From positions 62,001 through 126,000 of the forward strand of contig NZ_JBFCVK010000008.1 of NCBI RefSeq assembly GCF_040712085.1: a DNA stretch of 64,000 nucleotides, given 5' to 3'. How positions within the stretch are numbered: the stretch's first letter is position 1; every line of letters begins with the position of its first letter. This DNA comes from Aquibaculum sediminis (lineage in GTDB: Bacteria > Pseudomonadota > Alphaproteobacteria > Kiloniellales > DSM-21159). The position numbers were made by a program, and so were the translations under genes. Shown here piece by piece: positions 41,200-48,880 of this stretch. Below the pieces are notes generated by a model. That model was given only the letters and a program-made list of their open reading frames with translations, searched no databases and was not told the origin of the DNA.

Positions 41200-42156
41200 A
41201 TGAGCCGCCGCCTGCCACCCCTCAACGCCCTGCGCGCCTTCGAGGCTGCCGCACGCCACCTCTCCTTCACCGAGGCTGCCCGGGAGCTGAACGTGACCCA
41301 GGCGGCGGTCAGTCATCAGATCCGCGGGCTTGAGGCGCGCCTGGGGCAGAGCCTGTTCCACCGGCGCAACCGGGGGCTCACCTTGACGGAAGCCGGGCGC
41401 AGCTATCTCCCCGCCCTGACCGAGGCCTTCGACCTCATGGACAAGGCCACTCGCCGCCTGTCCCTGCGCGAGGAGGAAGGCTCCTTGAAGGTCAGCGCCC
41501 TGCCCTCCTTCGCCGCACGCTGGCTGCTGCCCCGCCTCGCCCGCTTCCGCGAGCAGCACCCGGATATCGACGTGCTGGTCTCCGCCAACCAGGAACTCTC
41601 GGATCTGGAGGCGGAAGGCATCGATGTCGGCCTGCGCTTCGGCAGCGGGCGCTATCCCGGGCTGACGGTCGAGCGGCTGATGGGCGACCGGCGCCTGCCG
41701 GTCTGCAGCCCCGCCCTGCTGCAGGGACCGAAACCACTCGGAAAGCCCGAAGACCTGCGCCACCACGTCCTGCTGCACGATGAGGTTTTCGGCGGCGGGA
41801 TCGAGGCCGACTGGCAGACCTGGGTGCGGCTGGTGGGACTGAAGGGCATCGACCCGCAACGCGGTCCCGGATTCAGCGACTCGGCCATGGTGCTCTCCGC
41901 CGCCATCGCCGGCCAGGGGGTTGCTTTGGCCCGGGCCAGTCTGGCGGTGGACGACCTCGCAGCCGGGCTCCTGACGCTGCCCTTCGGTCCTTCGGTTCGT
42001 ACACGCTATGACTACTGGTTCGTCACCACGCCACGGGCGGCGGCCCAGGCGAAGGTCAAGGTCTTCCGCGCGTGGATGATGGCAGAGGCTGCCGACACCG
42101 AGGCGCGGATCGAGGCGCTCGCCGCCGAGCAGGGCGACGCGCAGGTGGACGACTGA
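41200..42156 (+). CDS. GcvA-like LysR-family transcriptional regulator
   Basis: The protein has 318 residues. The N-terminal winged helix-turn-helix (RRLPPLNALRAFEAAARHLS, then AARELNVTQAAVSHQIRGLEARL) matches GcvA/TrpI-type LysR proteins. A periplasmic-binding-protein-like effector domain follows. Such regulators often act on amino-acid or glycine-cleavage genes; the target here is unknown. It is divergent from the DUF1127 gene and co-directional with the ArgE-like gene, separated by about 100 bases. Either neighbour could be a target. Confidence 0.93.
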   Translation: MSRRLPPLNALRAFEAAARHLSFTEAARELNVTQAAVSHQIRGLEARLGQSLFHRRNRGLTLTEAGRSYLPALTEAFDLMDKATRRLSLREEEGSLKVSALPSFAARWLLPRLARFREQHPDIDVLVSANQELSDLEAEGIDVGLRFGSGRYPGLTVERLMGDRRLPVCSPALLQGPKPLGKPEDLRHHVLLHDEVFGGGIEADWQTWVRLVGLKGIDPQRGPGFSDSAMVLSAAIAGQGVALARASLAVDDLAAGLLTLPFGPSVRTRYDYWFVTTPRAAAQAKVKVFRAWMMAEAADTEARIEALAAEQGDAQVDD

Positions 42157-42259
42157 TCCCCGGCCAAGAGCACCGCCCCGCCACTGCAGGCGTGCCCCCT
42201 TGTGGGTGCGGTGCTATAGGAAAGGGGCATCATGTCGTCACCTGGGGAACAACAGCACC

Positions 42260-43426
42260 ATGGCACAGCCTTCCGCCGCCAGTCGGGAAATGATCGAACG
42301 GCTCATTGCCTTCGACACCACCAGCCGCAATTCCAACCTCGATCTGATCCACTTCATTCGTGACTACCTGACCGGGCTCGGCATCGAGTCCGAGTTGGTC
42401 CATGACGACAGCGGCGCCAAGGCGAACCTCTATGCAACCCTGGGCCCGGCGGACCGCCCCGGCATCGCGCTTTCGGGCCACACCGACGTGGTGCCGATCG
42501 ACGGCCAGACCTGGACCCGCGACCCCTGGCTGGTTTCCGAGGAAGACGGCAAGCTCTTCGGCCGCGGCACCTGCGACATGAAATCCTTCATTGCGGTCTG
42601 TCTGGCCTACGCGCCGCGCTTCCTGGAGCGCGCCAAGGCAACGCCGGTGCATTTCTGTTTCTCCTACGACGAGGAGGTGGGGTGTCTGGGCGTGCGGCCG
42701 CTGCTCGCGCATCTGGCCCAGAAGCCGGTGCGTCCGCGCATGGCCATCATCGGCGAGCCCACCGGCATGCGCGTGGTCAACGCCCACAAAGGCAAGCTCA
42801 GCCACCGCTGCCACGTCCACGGCTTCGAATGCCACTCCTCGCTGGCGCCCCATGGCGTAAACGCCATCGAGTATGCCGCGCGCATCGTCGTCATGCTGAG
42901 CGACATGGCCCGGCGCAAGGCCGCGGAAGGGCCCTACGACCACGCCTACGACGTGCCCTATACCACTGCGCACAGCGGCACCATCGAGGGCGGCACCGCG
43001 CTTAACATCGTGCCGAAGGACTGCAGCTTCGAGTTCGAGTTCCGCTACCTGCCGAGCGAGGACCCGCATGTGCTGCTGCAGGAAGTGGTCGACTACGCCC
43101 GCAAGGAGCTGCTGCCCGCCATGCAGGCGGTCTACCCCCAGGCCGCTGTCGACTTCGAGGAGATTTCCTCCTTCTCCGGGCTCGACATTCCCGACGACCA
43201 CGAGGTGGTGCAACTGGCCAAGGCACTGACCGGTGCCAACAGCACCACCAAGGTGGCCTTCGGCACCGAAGCGGGCTTGATCTCCGATGCCGGCATCCCG
43301 GCCGTGGTCTGCGGCCCCGGCGGCATCGACCAGGCGCACAAGCCCGACGAGTTCATCGCGCTGGACCAGGTCGCGCTCTGCGAAGCCTTCATGGACCGCC
43401 TCTGCGAACGGCTCGCCAAGGAGTGA
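42260..43426 (+). CDS. argE: Acetylornithine deacetylase-like M20 peptidase
   Basis: The protein has 388 residues from the ATG at 42260. Metal-site motifs of M20/ArgE enzymes are present: SGHTDVVPID (His74), GRGTCDMKSF (Asp106), YDEEVGCLG (catalytic Glu138 and Glu139) and GEPTGM. The late GPGGIDQAHKPDEF contains the last His ligand. It hydrolyses N-acetylornithine (arginine synthesis) or a related N-acyl amino acid. Symbol argE is by subfamily resemblance; adjacency to an AbrB membrane protein instead suggests scavenging. Confidence 0.88.
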   Translation: MAQPSAASREMIERLIAFDTTSRNSNLDLIHFIRDYLTGLGIESELVHDDSGAKANLYATLGPADRPGIALSGHTDVVPIDGQTWTRDPWLVSEEDGKLFGRGTCDMKSFIAVCLAYAPRFLERAKATPVHFCFSYDEEVGCLGVRPLLAHLAQKPVRPRMAIIGEPTGMRVVNAHKGKLSHRCHVHGFECHSSLAPHGVNAIEYAARIVVMLSDMARRKAAEGPYDHAYDVPYTTAHSGTIEGGTALNIVPKDCSFEFEFRYLPSEDPHVLLQEVVDYARKELLPAMQAVYPQAAVDFEEISSFSGLDIPDDHEVVQLAKALTGANSTTKVAFGTEAGLISDAGIPAVVCGPGGIDQAHKPDEFIALDQVALCEAFMDRLCERLAKE

Positions 43427-43438
43427 CGGGCTGCCGGC

Positions 43439-44545
43439 GTGGCTAAAGCGGAGAGCAAACGCAGCGACCGCCGCAGTGTAATGGCGCCGCTGCGGCGCTG
43501 GCCGGCTATCGGCCTGGCACTCACTCTCGGCAGCGCCGGGGGCTGGGCCGCGGCGTCGGTTGGCCTGCCGCTGCCCTGGATGATCGGCGCCATGGTGGTC
43601 ACCACCCTGGCCTCCATGGCCGGGGCCCCCATCGCCATGGCAGCAGGGCTGCGCACGGCGATGATCATCGTCCTGGGTGTGATGCTGGGCAGCGGCTTCA
43701 CGCCTGAGATCATGGCGGTGCTGGGGGAGTGGACCCTGAGCCTGGCCGCCATGGCGGTCTACATCGTGGTCAGCACCGCGGTTGGCTATGTCTTCTTCCG
43801 CCGGCTCTGCGGCTACGATCCCGTGACCGCCTACTTTTCCGCCACACCGGGCGGGCTCAACGAAATGGTGATCATGGGCACGGCCTACGGCGGCGACGGC
43901 CGGCGCATCTCCCTGGTGCACTCGGCGCGCATCCTCGTGGTGGTGCTGACCATTCCCTTCGGTTTCCGCTGGCTTCTCGACGTGGCGCCGGTGGGCGGAC
44001 TCGGCGTGCCGGGGCCCAGCCTGTTCGAAGTGGCAAGCGTCGACCTCGCCATCCTGGCCGCGACCGGCCTTGTCGGCTGGCTCGCCGCCCGCGCGGTGAA
44101 GCTCCCGGCTGCCTCCATCATCGGCCCCATGCTGGCCAGCGCCGGCGTGCATCTGGCCGGCTGGACCTCGGAGCCGCCGCCGGCCGAAATCGTTGCCGCC
44201 GCCCAGGTGGCCGTGGGCGCGGCAATCGGTGCACGCTTCGCCAACACCAGCCTCGCCTTCGTGCTGCGGGCACTGCGCGATTCCCTGGGCGTCACCATCG
44301 TCCTGGTGGTCATCACCCTGGTGTTCGCCGCCCTCCTTGAGGCCTGGCTCGGCATCGGCTTCGGCCCCCTGGTCCTGGCCTACGCGCCGGGCGGGCTCGC
44401 CGAAATGAGCCTGATCGCCATTGCCCTGGGCTCCGACGCCGCCCTGGTCGCCACCCACCACATCGTGCGCATCATCCTCATCGTGGTCGTGGCCACCCCG
44501 GCCTTCCAGTGGCTGACCGGCCGGAAGGCCGAGGAGGAGATTTAG
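43439..44545 (+). CDS. AbrB-family (duplicated) membrane protein
   Basis: The protein has 368 residues from a GTG at 43439; a downstream ATG at 43481 would give 354. Two copies of the AbrB duplication are visible: AAASVGLPLPWMIGAMVVTT then GWLAARAVKLPAASIIGPMLA, with a repeated YAPGGLAEMSLIAIALG / ATPGGLNEMVIMGTAYG pattern. About ten transmembrane helices follow the 20-residue basic head. Members are often named ammonia monooxygenase or AbrB regulators, but they look like transporters or channels. Function is unknown. It starts 12 bases after the ArgE-like gene, so probably the same transcript. Confidence 0.8.
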   Translation: MAKAESKRSDRRSVMAPLRRWPAIGLALTLGSAGGWAAASVGLPLPWMIGAMVVTTLASMAGAPIAMAAGLRTAMIIVLGVMLGSGFTPEIMAVLGEWTLSLAAMAVYIVVSTAVGYVFFRRLCGYDPVTAYFSATPGGLNEMVIMGTAYGGDGRRISLVHSARILVVVLTIPFGFRWLLDVAPVGGLGVPGPSLFEVASVDLAILAATGLVGWLAARAVKLPAASIIGPMLASAGVHLAGWTSEPPPAEIVAAAQVAVGAAIGARFANTSLAFVLRALRDSLGVTIVLVVITLVFAALLEAWLGIGFGPLVLAYAPGGLAEMSLIAIALGSDAALVATHHIVRIILIVVVATPAFQWLTGRKAEEEI

Positions 44546-44601
44546 GCACAACAAGCAGGCTTGGCGGCCCACGGCTGCGCCTGCTATCTCTCTCCCGCGC
44601 T

Positions 44602-44688
44602 GGCCCCTTGGCGGAACAGGTAGACGCACAAGACTTAAAATCTTGAGGCCGACAGGCCGTCCCGGTTCGAGTCCGGGAGGGGCCACCA
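44602..44688 (+). tRNA. tRNA-Leu (UAA)
   Basis: The 87-base gene has all arms. The acceptor stem GGCCCCT pairs with AGGGGCC, followed by A and an encoded CCA. The anticodon stem CAAGA/TCTTG encloses the loop CTTAAAA with anticodon TAA. A long variable arm (AGGCCGACAGGCCGT region) is typical of class II tRNA-Leu. The T arm is CCCGG-TTCGAGT-CCGGG. It decodes UUA codons, rare in this GC-rich genome. Confidence 0.96.
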
Positions 44689-44733
44689 GCAGCGGAGAAA
44701 GCCATTAATTATAAACGATTTTTCGAGGCTAAT

Positions 44734-44770
44734 TGAGTCACCGGCTCCAATCCCCAGAAAAAGTGACTCA
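44734..44770. repeat. 8-bp inverted repeat between tRNA-Leu and trkH
   Basis: TGAGTCAC (44734-44741) and GTGACTCA (44763-44770) are exact inverted copies separated by 21 bases. They lie in the spacer after the tRNA, 163 bases before trkH. This could be a protein-binding dyad or a hairpin affecting trkH. A short T5 run follows the tRNA itself (about 44719). Confidence 0.35.
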
Positions 44771-44932
44771 CTTTCGTTCCGTCTCTGTCCTCCGCACCCC
44801 ATCGGCGCCGGCAACCATCCATAGCCATTGATCCTTCCCGCGCCGGACGTGCACCACGGCTGGCACACTGACCTCCCTTGCCAATCCAGGGCATCCGGCA
44901 GAAGCTGCGCCGCTTCGTTATGGCAGGTCTTC

Positions 44933-46372
44933 ATGCCGTCCTTCCGCCCTGTGCTGCACTTGTTGAGCCTGATTCTGCTCGTCCTTGGCGCCGCAATGCT
45001 TCTGCCGGCGCTGTTCGACCTGAGGGCGGGCTGGCAGGTCTTCGTTGGCTCCTCGGCCGTCACCATCACCTGCGCAGGCGCGCTGTACCTCAGCAGCCGC
45101 GGCGGCTCGACAAAGCTCGACATCCGCCAGGCCTTCCTTTTGACCAGCTTTGCCTGGACAGGTATTTCCGCTTTCGCTGCGCTGCCCTTTGCGCTCGCCA
45201 ACCTGGACGGCGTTTCCTATGCCGACGGCTTCTTCGAAGCAGTCTCGGGGTTGACCACCACGGGGTCCACGGTGCTCGTGGGCCTCGACGAAATGCCGCG
45301 CGGCATCCTGGTCTGGCGCGCGCTGCTGCAATGGCTTGGCGGGATCGGCATCATCGTGATGGCGATCGCGATCCTGCCCTTCCTCCGCGTGGGCGGCATG
45401 CAGCTCTTTCGCGCCGAATCCTCCGAGCGCAATCAGTTCAATCTGCGCATCCGGGACTTCAGCCGGCTGATTATCGAATGCTATCTGACACTCACCTTGC
45501 TGTGCATGTTCGCCTACTGGGTTGGCGGCATGACGCTGTTCGATGCTTTCGCCCATGCCCTGACAACACTGGCCACCGGCGGTTACTCCACGTCGGATCA
45601 GTCGATGGGGAAATGGCCGCAGCCCATGGTGCAATGGGCTGCAGTCACCTTCATGCTGGCCGGTGCCCTGCCCTTTCTCCTCTACATTCAGGTGCTGCGC
45701 GGCCGGCCGTTGGAACTCTGGCGCGACCCTCAGGTGCGCTGGTTCCTTACGCTGGTCACCGCCTTCGTTCTCTACACCGCCACGCGCCTGTGGCTGGAAC
45801 ATGATGAAACGCCGCTGCAGGCACTCACTTTGGCCGCCTTCAACGTAGTGTCGATCATCACCACCACCGGCTATGCCTCGACCGATTACACCCTTTGGGG
45901 CAACTGGGCGGTGCTGCTCTTCTTCTTCATTATGTTCCTTGGCGGCTGCTCCGGCTCCACCGCCGGCGCGATCAAGATCTATCGGTTCTATGTCCTGGCT
46001 CAGTCGGCTCTGGCCCAGCTCAAACGGCTGATCCATCCGCACGGCGTGTTTCTGATCGTTTACCGGAATCGGCAGATCGACGAGTCGGTACGTGCATCGG
46101 TCGCCGGCTTCGTGCTGCTCTTCTTTGTGACGGTGGCAGTGGTGACACTTTCGCTGACGGCCATGCGGCTGGATTTCCTAACTGCCATCAGCGCCGCAAC
46201 CACCGCCCTCACCAACGTCGGACCAGGCCTGGGCGATGTGGTGGGGCCGGCAAGCACCTTCCGCGCACTGCCCGAGCCGGCAAAATGGCTGCTCTCGGCT
46301 GCGATGCTGCTTGGGCGCCTCGAGCTTTTCACCATACTGGTGCTCTTCATGCCCCGCTTCTGGCGGGGCTGA
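44933..46372 (+). CDS. trkH: TrkH-family potassium uptake membrane protein
   Basis: The protein has 479 residues from the ATG at 44933; upstream frame to 44828 is not conserved. It has four selectivity-filter pore loops with the conserved Gly: SGLTTTGSTVL, LTTLATGGYST, SIITTTGYAST and ALTNVGPGLGD. Between these are paired membrane helices. TrkH/KtrB subunits import K+ with regulation by TrkA/TrkI. No trkA gene is in the window. K+ uptake fits a salt-stressed lifestyle along with the betaine genes. Confidence 0.95.
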   Translation: MPSFRPVLHLLSLILLVLGAAMLLPALFDLRAGWQVFVGSSAVTITCAGALYLSSRGGSTKLDIRQAFLLTSFAWTGISAFAALPFALANLDGVSYADGFFEAVSGLTTTGSTVLVGLDEMPRGILVWRALLQWLGGIGIIVMAIAILPFLRVGGMQLFRAESSERNQFNLRIRDFSRLIIECYLTLTLLCMFAYWVGGMTLFDAFAHALTTLATGGYSTSDQSMGKWPQPMVQWAAVTFMLAGALPFLLYIQVLRGRPLELWRDPQVRWFLTLVTAFVLYTATRLWLEHDETPLQALTLAAFNVVSIITTTGYASTDYTLWGNWAVLLFFFIMFLGGCSGSTAGAIKIYRFYVLAQSALAQLKRLIHPHGVFLIVYRNRQIDESVRASVAGFVLLFFVTVAVVTLSLTAMRLDFLTAISAATTALTNVGPGLGDVVGPASTFRALPEPAKWLLSAAMLLGRLELFTILVLFMPRFWRG

Positions 46373-46412
46373 GCTCTTGCCCTTTCACCCAGCTTTCTAC
46401 GGAACGAGACTC

Positions 46413-46550
46413 AACGAACGCCCCTTATCCCCGCGCACATGAGGTCGGGCCAGTTGTCTTTGCTCCAAGACGCGAACGGACCATGGGCGAAGGCCCCGGC
46501 CACGGCGCGCAATGATCTCTCTTGGTCGCGCGCATGAGGGGCCGTTCGTT
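46413..46550. ncRNA. Possible structured RNA/terminator element between trkH and the TauD-type gene
   Basis: AACGAACGCCCCT (46413-46425) and AGGGGCCGTTCGTT (46537-46550) can close a stem around about 110 bases, with one extra G. Inside, GGGCC (46447-46451) can pair with GGCCC (46492-46496), and GTCTT (46456-46460) with AAGAC (46467-46471). There is no gene in this spacer between two convergent coding regions. The structure is by eye and unscored, so it may equally be an extended terminator. Confidence 0.25.
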
Positions 46551-46554
46551 CCCC

Positions 46555-47481
46555 TTACGCCGCGCTGCGCAGCTTCTTTCGCACGGCGTTGGAGAAGGGG
46601 CCCAGGATCGGGCCGTCGCCGGCCAGGGTGGTGCGGCGGAAGACGCGGCGGTAGCGGCCCATGTCATAGGCCTCGGCGCGGTGCAAGGTGACGCGGTTGT
46701 CCCACATCACGAGGTCGCCCTGCTGCCACTTGTGGAAATAGCAGAACTGCGGCTGTGAGAGATGCTCCACGAGCTGGCGGTGCAGCGCCTGGCCCTCTTC
46801 CAGGGTCATGCCGCTGATCTCGTTGCCGGAGTTGGCCGTCATGAAAAGCGAGCGGCGATTGCCGCGGTCAGGATGGACGCGCACCAGCGGATGGCTGACC
46901 GGCGGAATCTGCTCCTTCTCGTGCTGGGTGATCGGCGGCAACGAGGGGAAGAGCCGGCGGCCAAACTCGTAGTAGTGCACCATGTGCAGCGGCTCGATGA
47001 GCTCCTTGGTCTCCTCCGGCAGCGCATCGTAGGCCGCCAGCATGTTGGCAAAGCCGGTGCGCCCGCCTTCGGCCTCATCAGGCAGGACCTCGATGCCGTA
47101 GAGCAGCGAGGCATAGGAGGGGATGTAGCGATAGGAGCTGTCGGTGTGCCAGCGGGCATTGACCTTCTGGAACACCACCCGGTGGTCGGTCTCCGGCAGG
47201 CTCTCGCCCGTGGCCGTCACATTGGCCACGTTGTAGATGGTCGGCGCCTTCTTGGTCTTGTCGGCCTCGGGAAAGGCCTCCAGCGGACCGAAGCGCGTCG
47301 ACATCTCGACCTGCTGCTCCTCCGTCAGCTCCTGGCGACGGAAGCAGAGCACGTGATGCTGCTGCAAGGCATCGCGCAGTTCGGCAACCAGCGCGTTGTC
47401 CAGGGGTTGGCGGAGATCGAGGTCGGTGATCTCGGCGCCCAGCGCATCGTCCAGGGGCTTGAGAGTGTAGCGAGCGGCCAT
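46555..47481 (-). CDS. TauD/TfdA-family alpha-ketoglutarate-dependent dioxygenase
   Basis: The protein has 308 residues from the ATG at 47481 (GGAGGAACCCC before it). The iron facial triad is His112 and Asp114 (ARWHTDSSY) and His267 (NRVTLHRAEAYD). The 2-oxoglutarate-binding Arg lies in RRVFRRTTLAGDGP. Members oxidise taurine, 2,4-D or alkyl sulfates/carnitine-like substrates. No sulfonate genes are adjacent, so the substrate is unknown. The frame upstream to 47559 is not conserved. Confidence 0.92.
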   Translation of the reverse strand: MAARYTLKPLDDALGAEITDLDLRQPLDNALVAELRDALQQHHVLCFRRQELTEEQQVEMSTRFGPLEAFPEADKTKKAPTIYNVANVTATGESLPETDHRVVFQKVNARWHTDSSYRYIPSYASLLYGIEVLPDEAEGGRTGFANMLAAYDALPEETKELIEPLHMVHYYEFGRRLFPSLPPITQHEKEQIPPVSHPLVRVHPDRGNRRSLFMTANSGNEISGMTLEEGQALHRQLVEHLSQPQFCYFHKWQQGDLVMWDNRVTLHRAEAYDMGRYRRVFRRTTLAGDGPILGPFSNAVRKKLRSAA

Positions 47482-47641
47482 GGGGTTCCTCCGGTGCCTG
47501 TTTTCATTGACGCGGGACGCGCCCGCGGCGGCTGGTGCCCATGATAGACCGCTCTGCACAGCCGCGAAAGACAGCCCAGAACCTGCATCGGACCGGCTTT
47601 CTGCACTTCAAAGCGCAGGCCTGTTGCTTTTGGCGCACAGC

Positions 47642-47674
47642 AAAAGGCCGCCTCACCGGAGCGAGACGGCCTTT
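47642..47674 (-). terminator. Rho-independent terminator after mini glycine-zipper lipoprotein 1
   Basis: Read on the minus strand, AAAGGCCGTCTC pairs with GAGGCGGCCTTTT (one mismatch), followed by a T run of four. It lies about 30 bases downstream of the lipoprotein stop codon. Confidence 0.8.
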
Positions 47675-47704
47675 GCCGACTTTGTTGGATTGTTCTGCGA
47701 CGCG

Positions 47705-47929
47705 TCAGCGCTTGTGTTGATCCCAAAGGTAGCCGCCGGCCGTACCAGCCGCGCCACCGATGATGGCACCGGTGACCGGGTCGCCACCCGTGACGGCTCC
47801 GACGCCGGCACCGGCTGCAGCGCCGCCGGCACCACCGCTCATCATGCGCTGCTCGGTGTTGCTCATGCCCGAGCAGGCACCAAGGGTCAAACCGGCAACG
47901 GCGACAAGGGCGAAAGCGGTCTTATTCAT
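47705..47929 (-). CDS. Mini glycine-zipper lipoprotein 1
   Basis: The protein has 74 residues from the ATG at 47929 (AAGG upstream). A lipoprotein signal (MNKTAFALVAVAGLTLGAC) ends in LTLGAC with acylated Cys19. The rest is a single glycine-zipper hairpin: GGAGGAAAGAGVGAVTGGDP and GAIIGGAAGTAGGYLWD. It is paralogous to the gene at 48319, about 400 bases further along on the same strand. Both are tiny outer-membrane lipoproteins of the Lpp/YMGG kind. The role is unknown, and abundance as a structural protein is a guess. Confidence 0.85.
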   Translation of the reverse strand: MNKTAFALVAVAGLTLGACSGMSNTEQRMMSGGAGGAAAGAGVGAVTGGDPVTGAIIGGAAGTAGGYLWDQHKR

Positions 47930-48147
47930 AGCGAGCCTTCCTTTCATCTCCTACTTATCTTGTGGCGAAGCTTTATTGCGTTTAGCTGCGCCGCGTTCCC
48001 CACACATCTTGGCATTCCTTCGCGCGGTACAACCCCGTTCCCGGGAAACCGGACTGTGACATTCCCTTTTTGCGATTTATTACAGGGCGTTAACCACCAC
48101 TCTTCCGAAGCACTGTCACAGCGATGCCACAAGCCTGTTGAGAAAAA

Positions 48148-48178
48148 TTGGCCGGCCCGATAAGTCGGCGCCGGCCAA
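48148..48178 (-). terminator. Rho-independent terminator after mini glycine-zipper lipoprotein 2
   Basis: Read on the minus strand, TTGGCCGGC pairs perfectly with GCCGGCCAA, extended by an inner CCGA/TCGG step with a one-base bulge, and is followed by TTTTT. This is a classic intrinsic terminator. It lies about 140 bases beyond the stop codon of the lipoprotein gene at 48319, which therefore has a long 3' untranslated region. Confidence 0.8.
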
Positions 48179-48208
48179 AGTGGGCAAGGGACAGAAGTGG
48201 AGGGAATT

Positions 48209-48343
48209 ATGAAGAGACTATTTGTAAATAAAGATCCGATTCAACAGCTACTGGGGCGGCCAGGCGGAGGTGGAGACCTGAAAGGGTTGCCACGCCACCC
48301 CGCCAGGCTCCATCGGCATCACCGCGAGCGGTCAAAGACATAG
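48209..48343 (+). CDS. Possible 44-residue ORF antisense to a lipoprotein 3' region
   Basis: The ATG follows GTGGAGGGAATT, a strong ribosome-binding site. The product begins MKRLFVNKDPIQQLLGRPGG and continues with a basic His/Arg-rich tail. Its first third is less GC-rich than its surroundings. The last 25 bases overlap the end of the lipoprotein gene on the other strand. It could be a real small protein, or part of an antisense or 3' UTR RNA region. No homologue is recognised. Confidence 0.3.
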   Translation: MKRLFVNKDPIQQLLGRPGGGGDLKGLPRHPARLHRHHRERSKT

Positions 48344-48540
48344 CCGCCGGCCGTGCCAGCGGCACCGCCGATCAGGGCACCCGCGACAGTGCTGCCGCCG
48401 GTCAGGGCACCAATTGCGGCGCCGCCGGCCGCACCCATGGCACCACCGCTCAGCATGCTCTGCTCGGTCCTGTTCATATTGCTGCATCCGGCCAGACCCA
48501 GGCCTGCAACGGCGACGACGACCAAGGCAATGCGCTTCAT
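48319..48540 (-). CDS. Mini glycine-zipper lipoprotein 2
   Basis: The protein has 73 residues. GGAGGAGCAGAGCACA precedes the ATG. The lipobox is LGLAGC with acylated Cys19 (MKRIALVVVAVAGLGLAGC). A glycine zipper follows (SGGAMGAAGGAAIGALTGG and GALIGGAAGTAGGYVFD). The sequence is clearly paralogous to the gene at 47705: the same length, spacing of motifs and C-terminal GAAGTAGGY-plus-charged tail. The pair looks like a tandem duplication. Each copy has its own terminator, so they are separate transcripts. Confidence 0.85.
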   Translation of the reverse strand: MKRIALVVVAVAGLGLAGCSNMNRTEQSMLSGGAMGAAGGAAIGALTGGSTVAGALIGGAAGTAGGYVFDRSR

Positions 48541-48880
48541 TGTGCTCTGCTCCTCCAGTTATGGTATCATTTTCGCAAGTCATCCAAGGCGCCCGGCAGG
48601 GCTTTGACCTTGGCTGCAGCGGTGTAACGCTTCCCAGGTTGTTCCCGATTGAGGCGAAAGCAAGACAAGACCGCCGCGAGAACCCGCAGGTCTTGCACAG
48701 ACCTCGCGAAGAATTTCTGCAGTTCGAGGCAGTTAGCGTCTCCCTGCCTCATGCCTGCCCCGCAAATGTCACTGCTGGCATGACCCCGATACGCTCCCAA
48801 CAGCGGTCTTTCGGCCCCAGCGGGGTGGCGATAGACTGCGTCGGTCCGAGTCTGGAGGACCCCGCAGCCAGGAGACCAAC

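Noticed and set aside
42230..44686. 818-codon open frame on the minus strand opposite argE and the AbrB gene
   Set aside because: Same reason: low-complexity His/Gly/Asp-rich product, a shadow of two clear plus-strand genes, also running into the tRNA.
44478..45201. Minus-strand frames reading PLPDSNRDG over the tRNA
   Set aside because: The peptide is the antisense translation of tRNA-Leu, a well-known annotation artefact.
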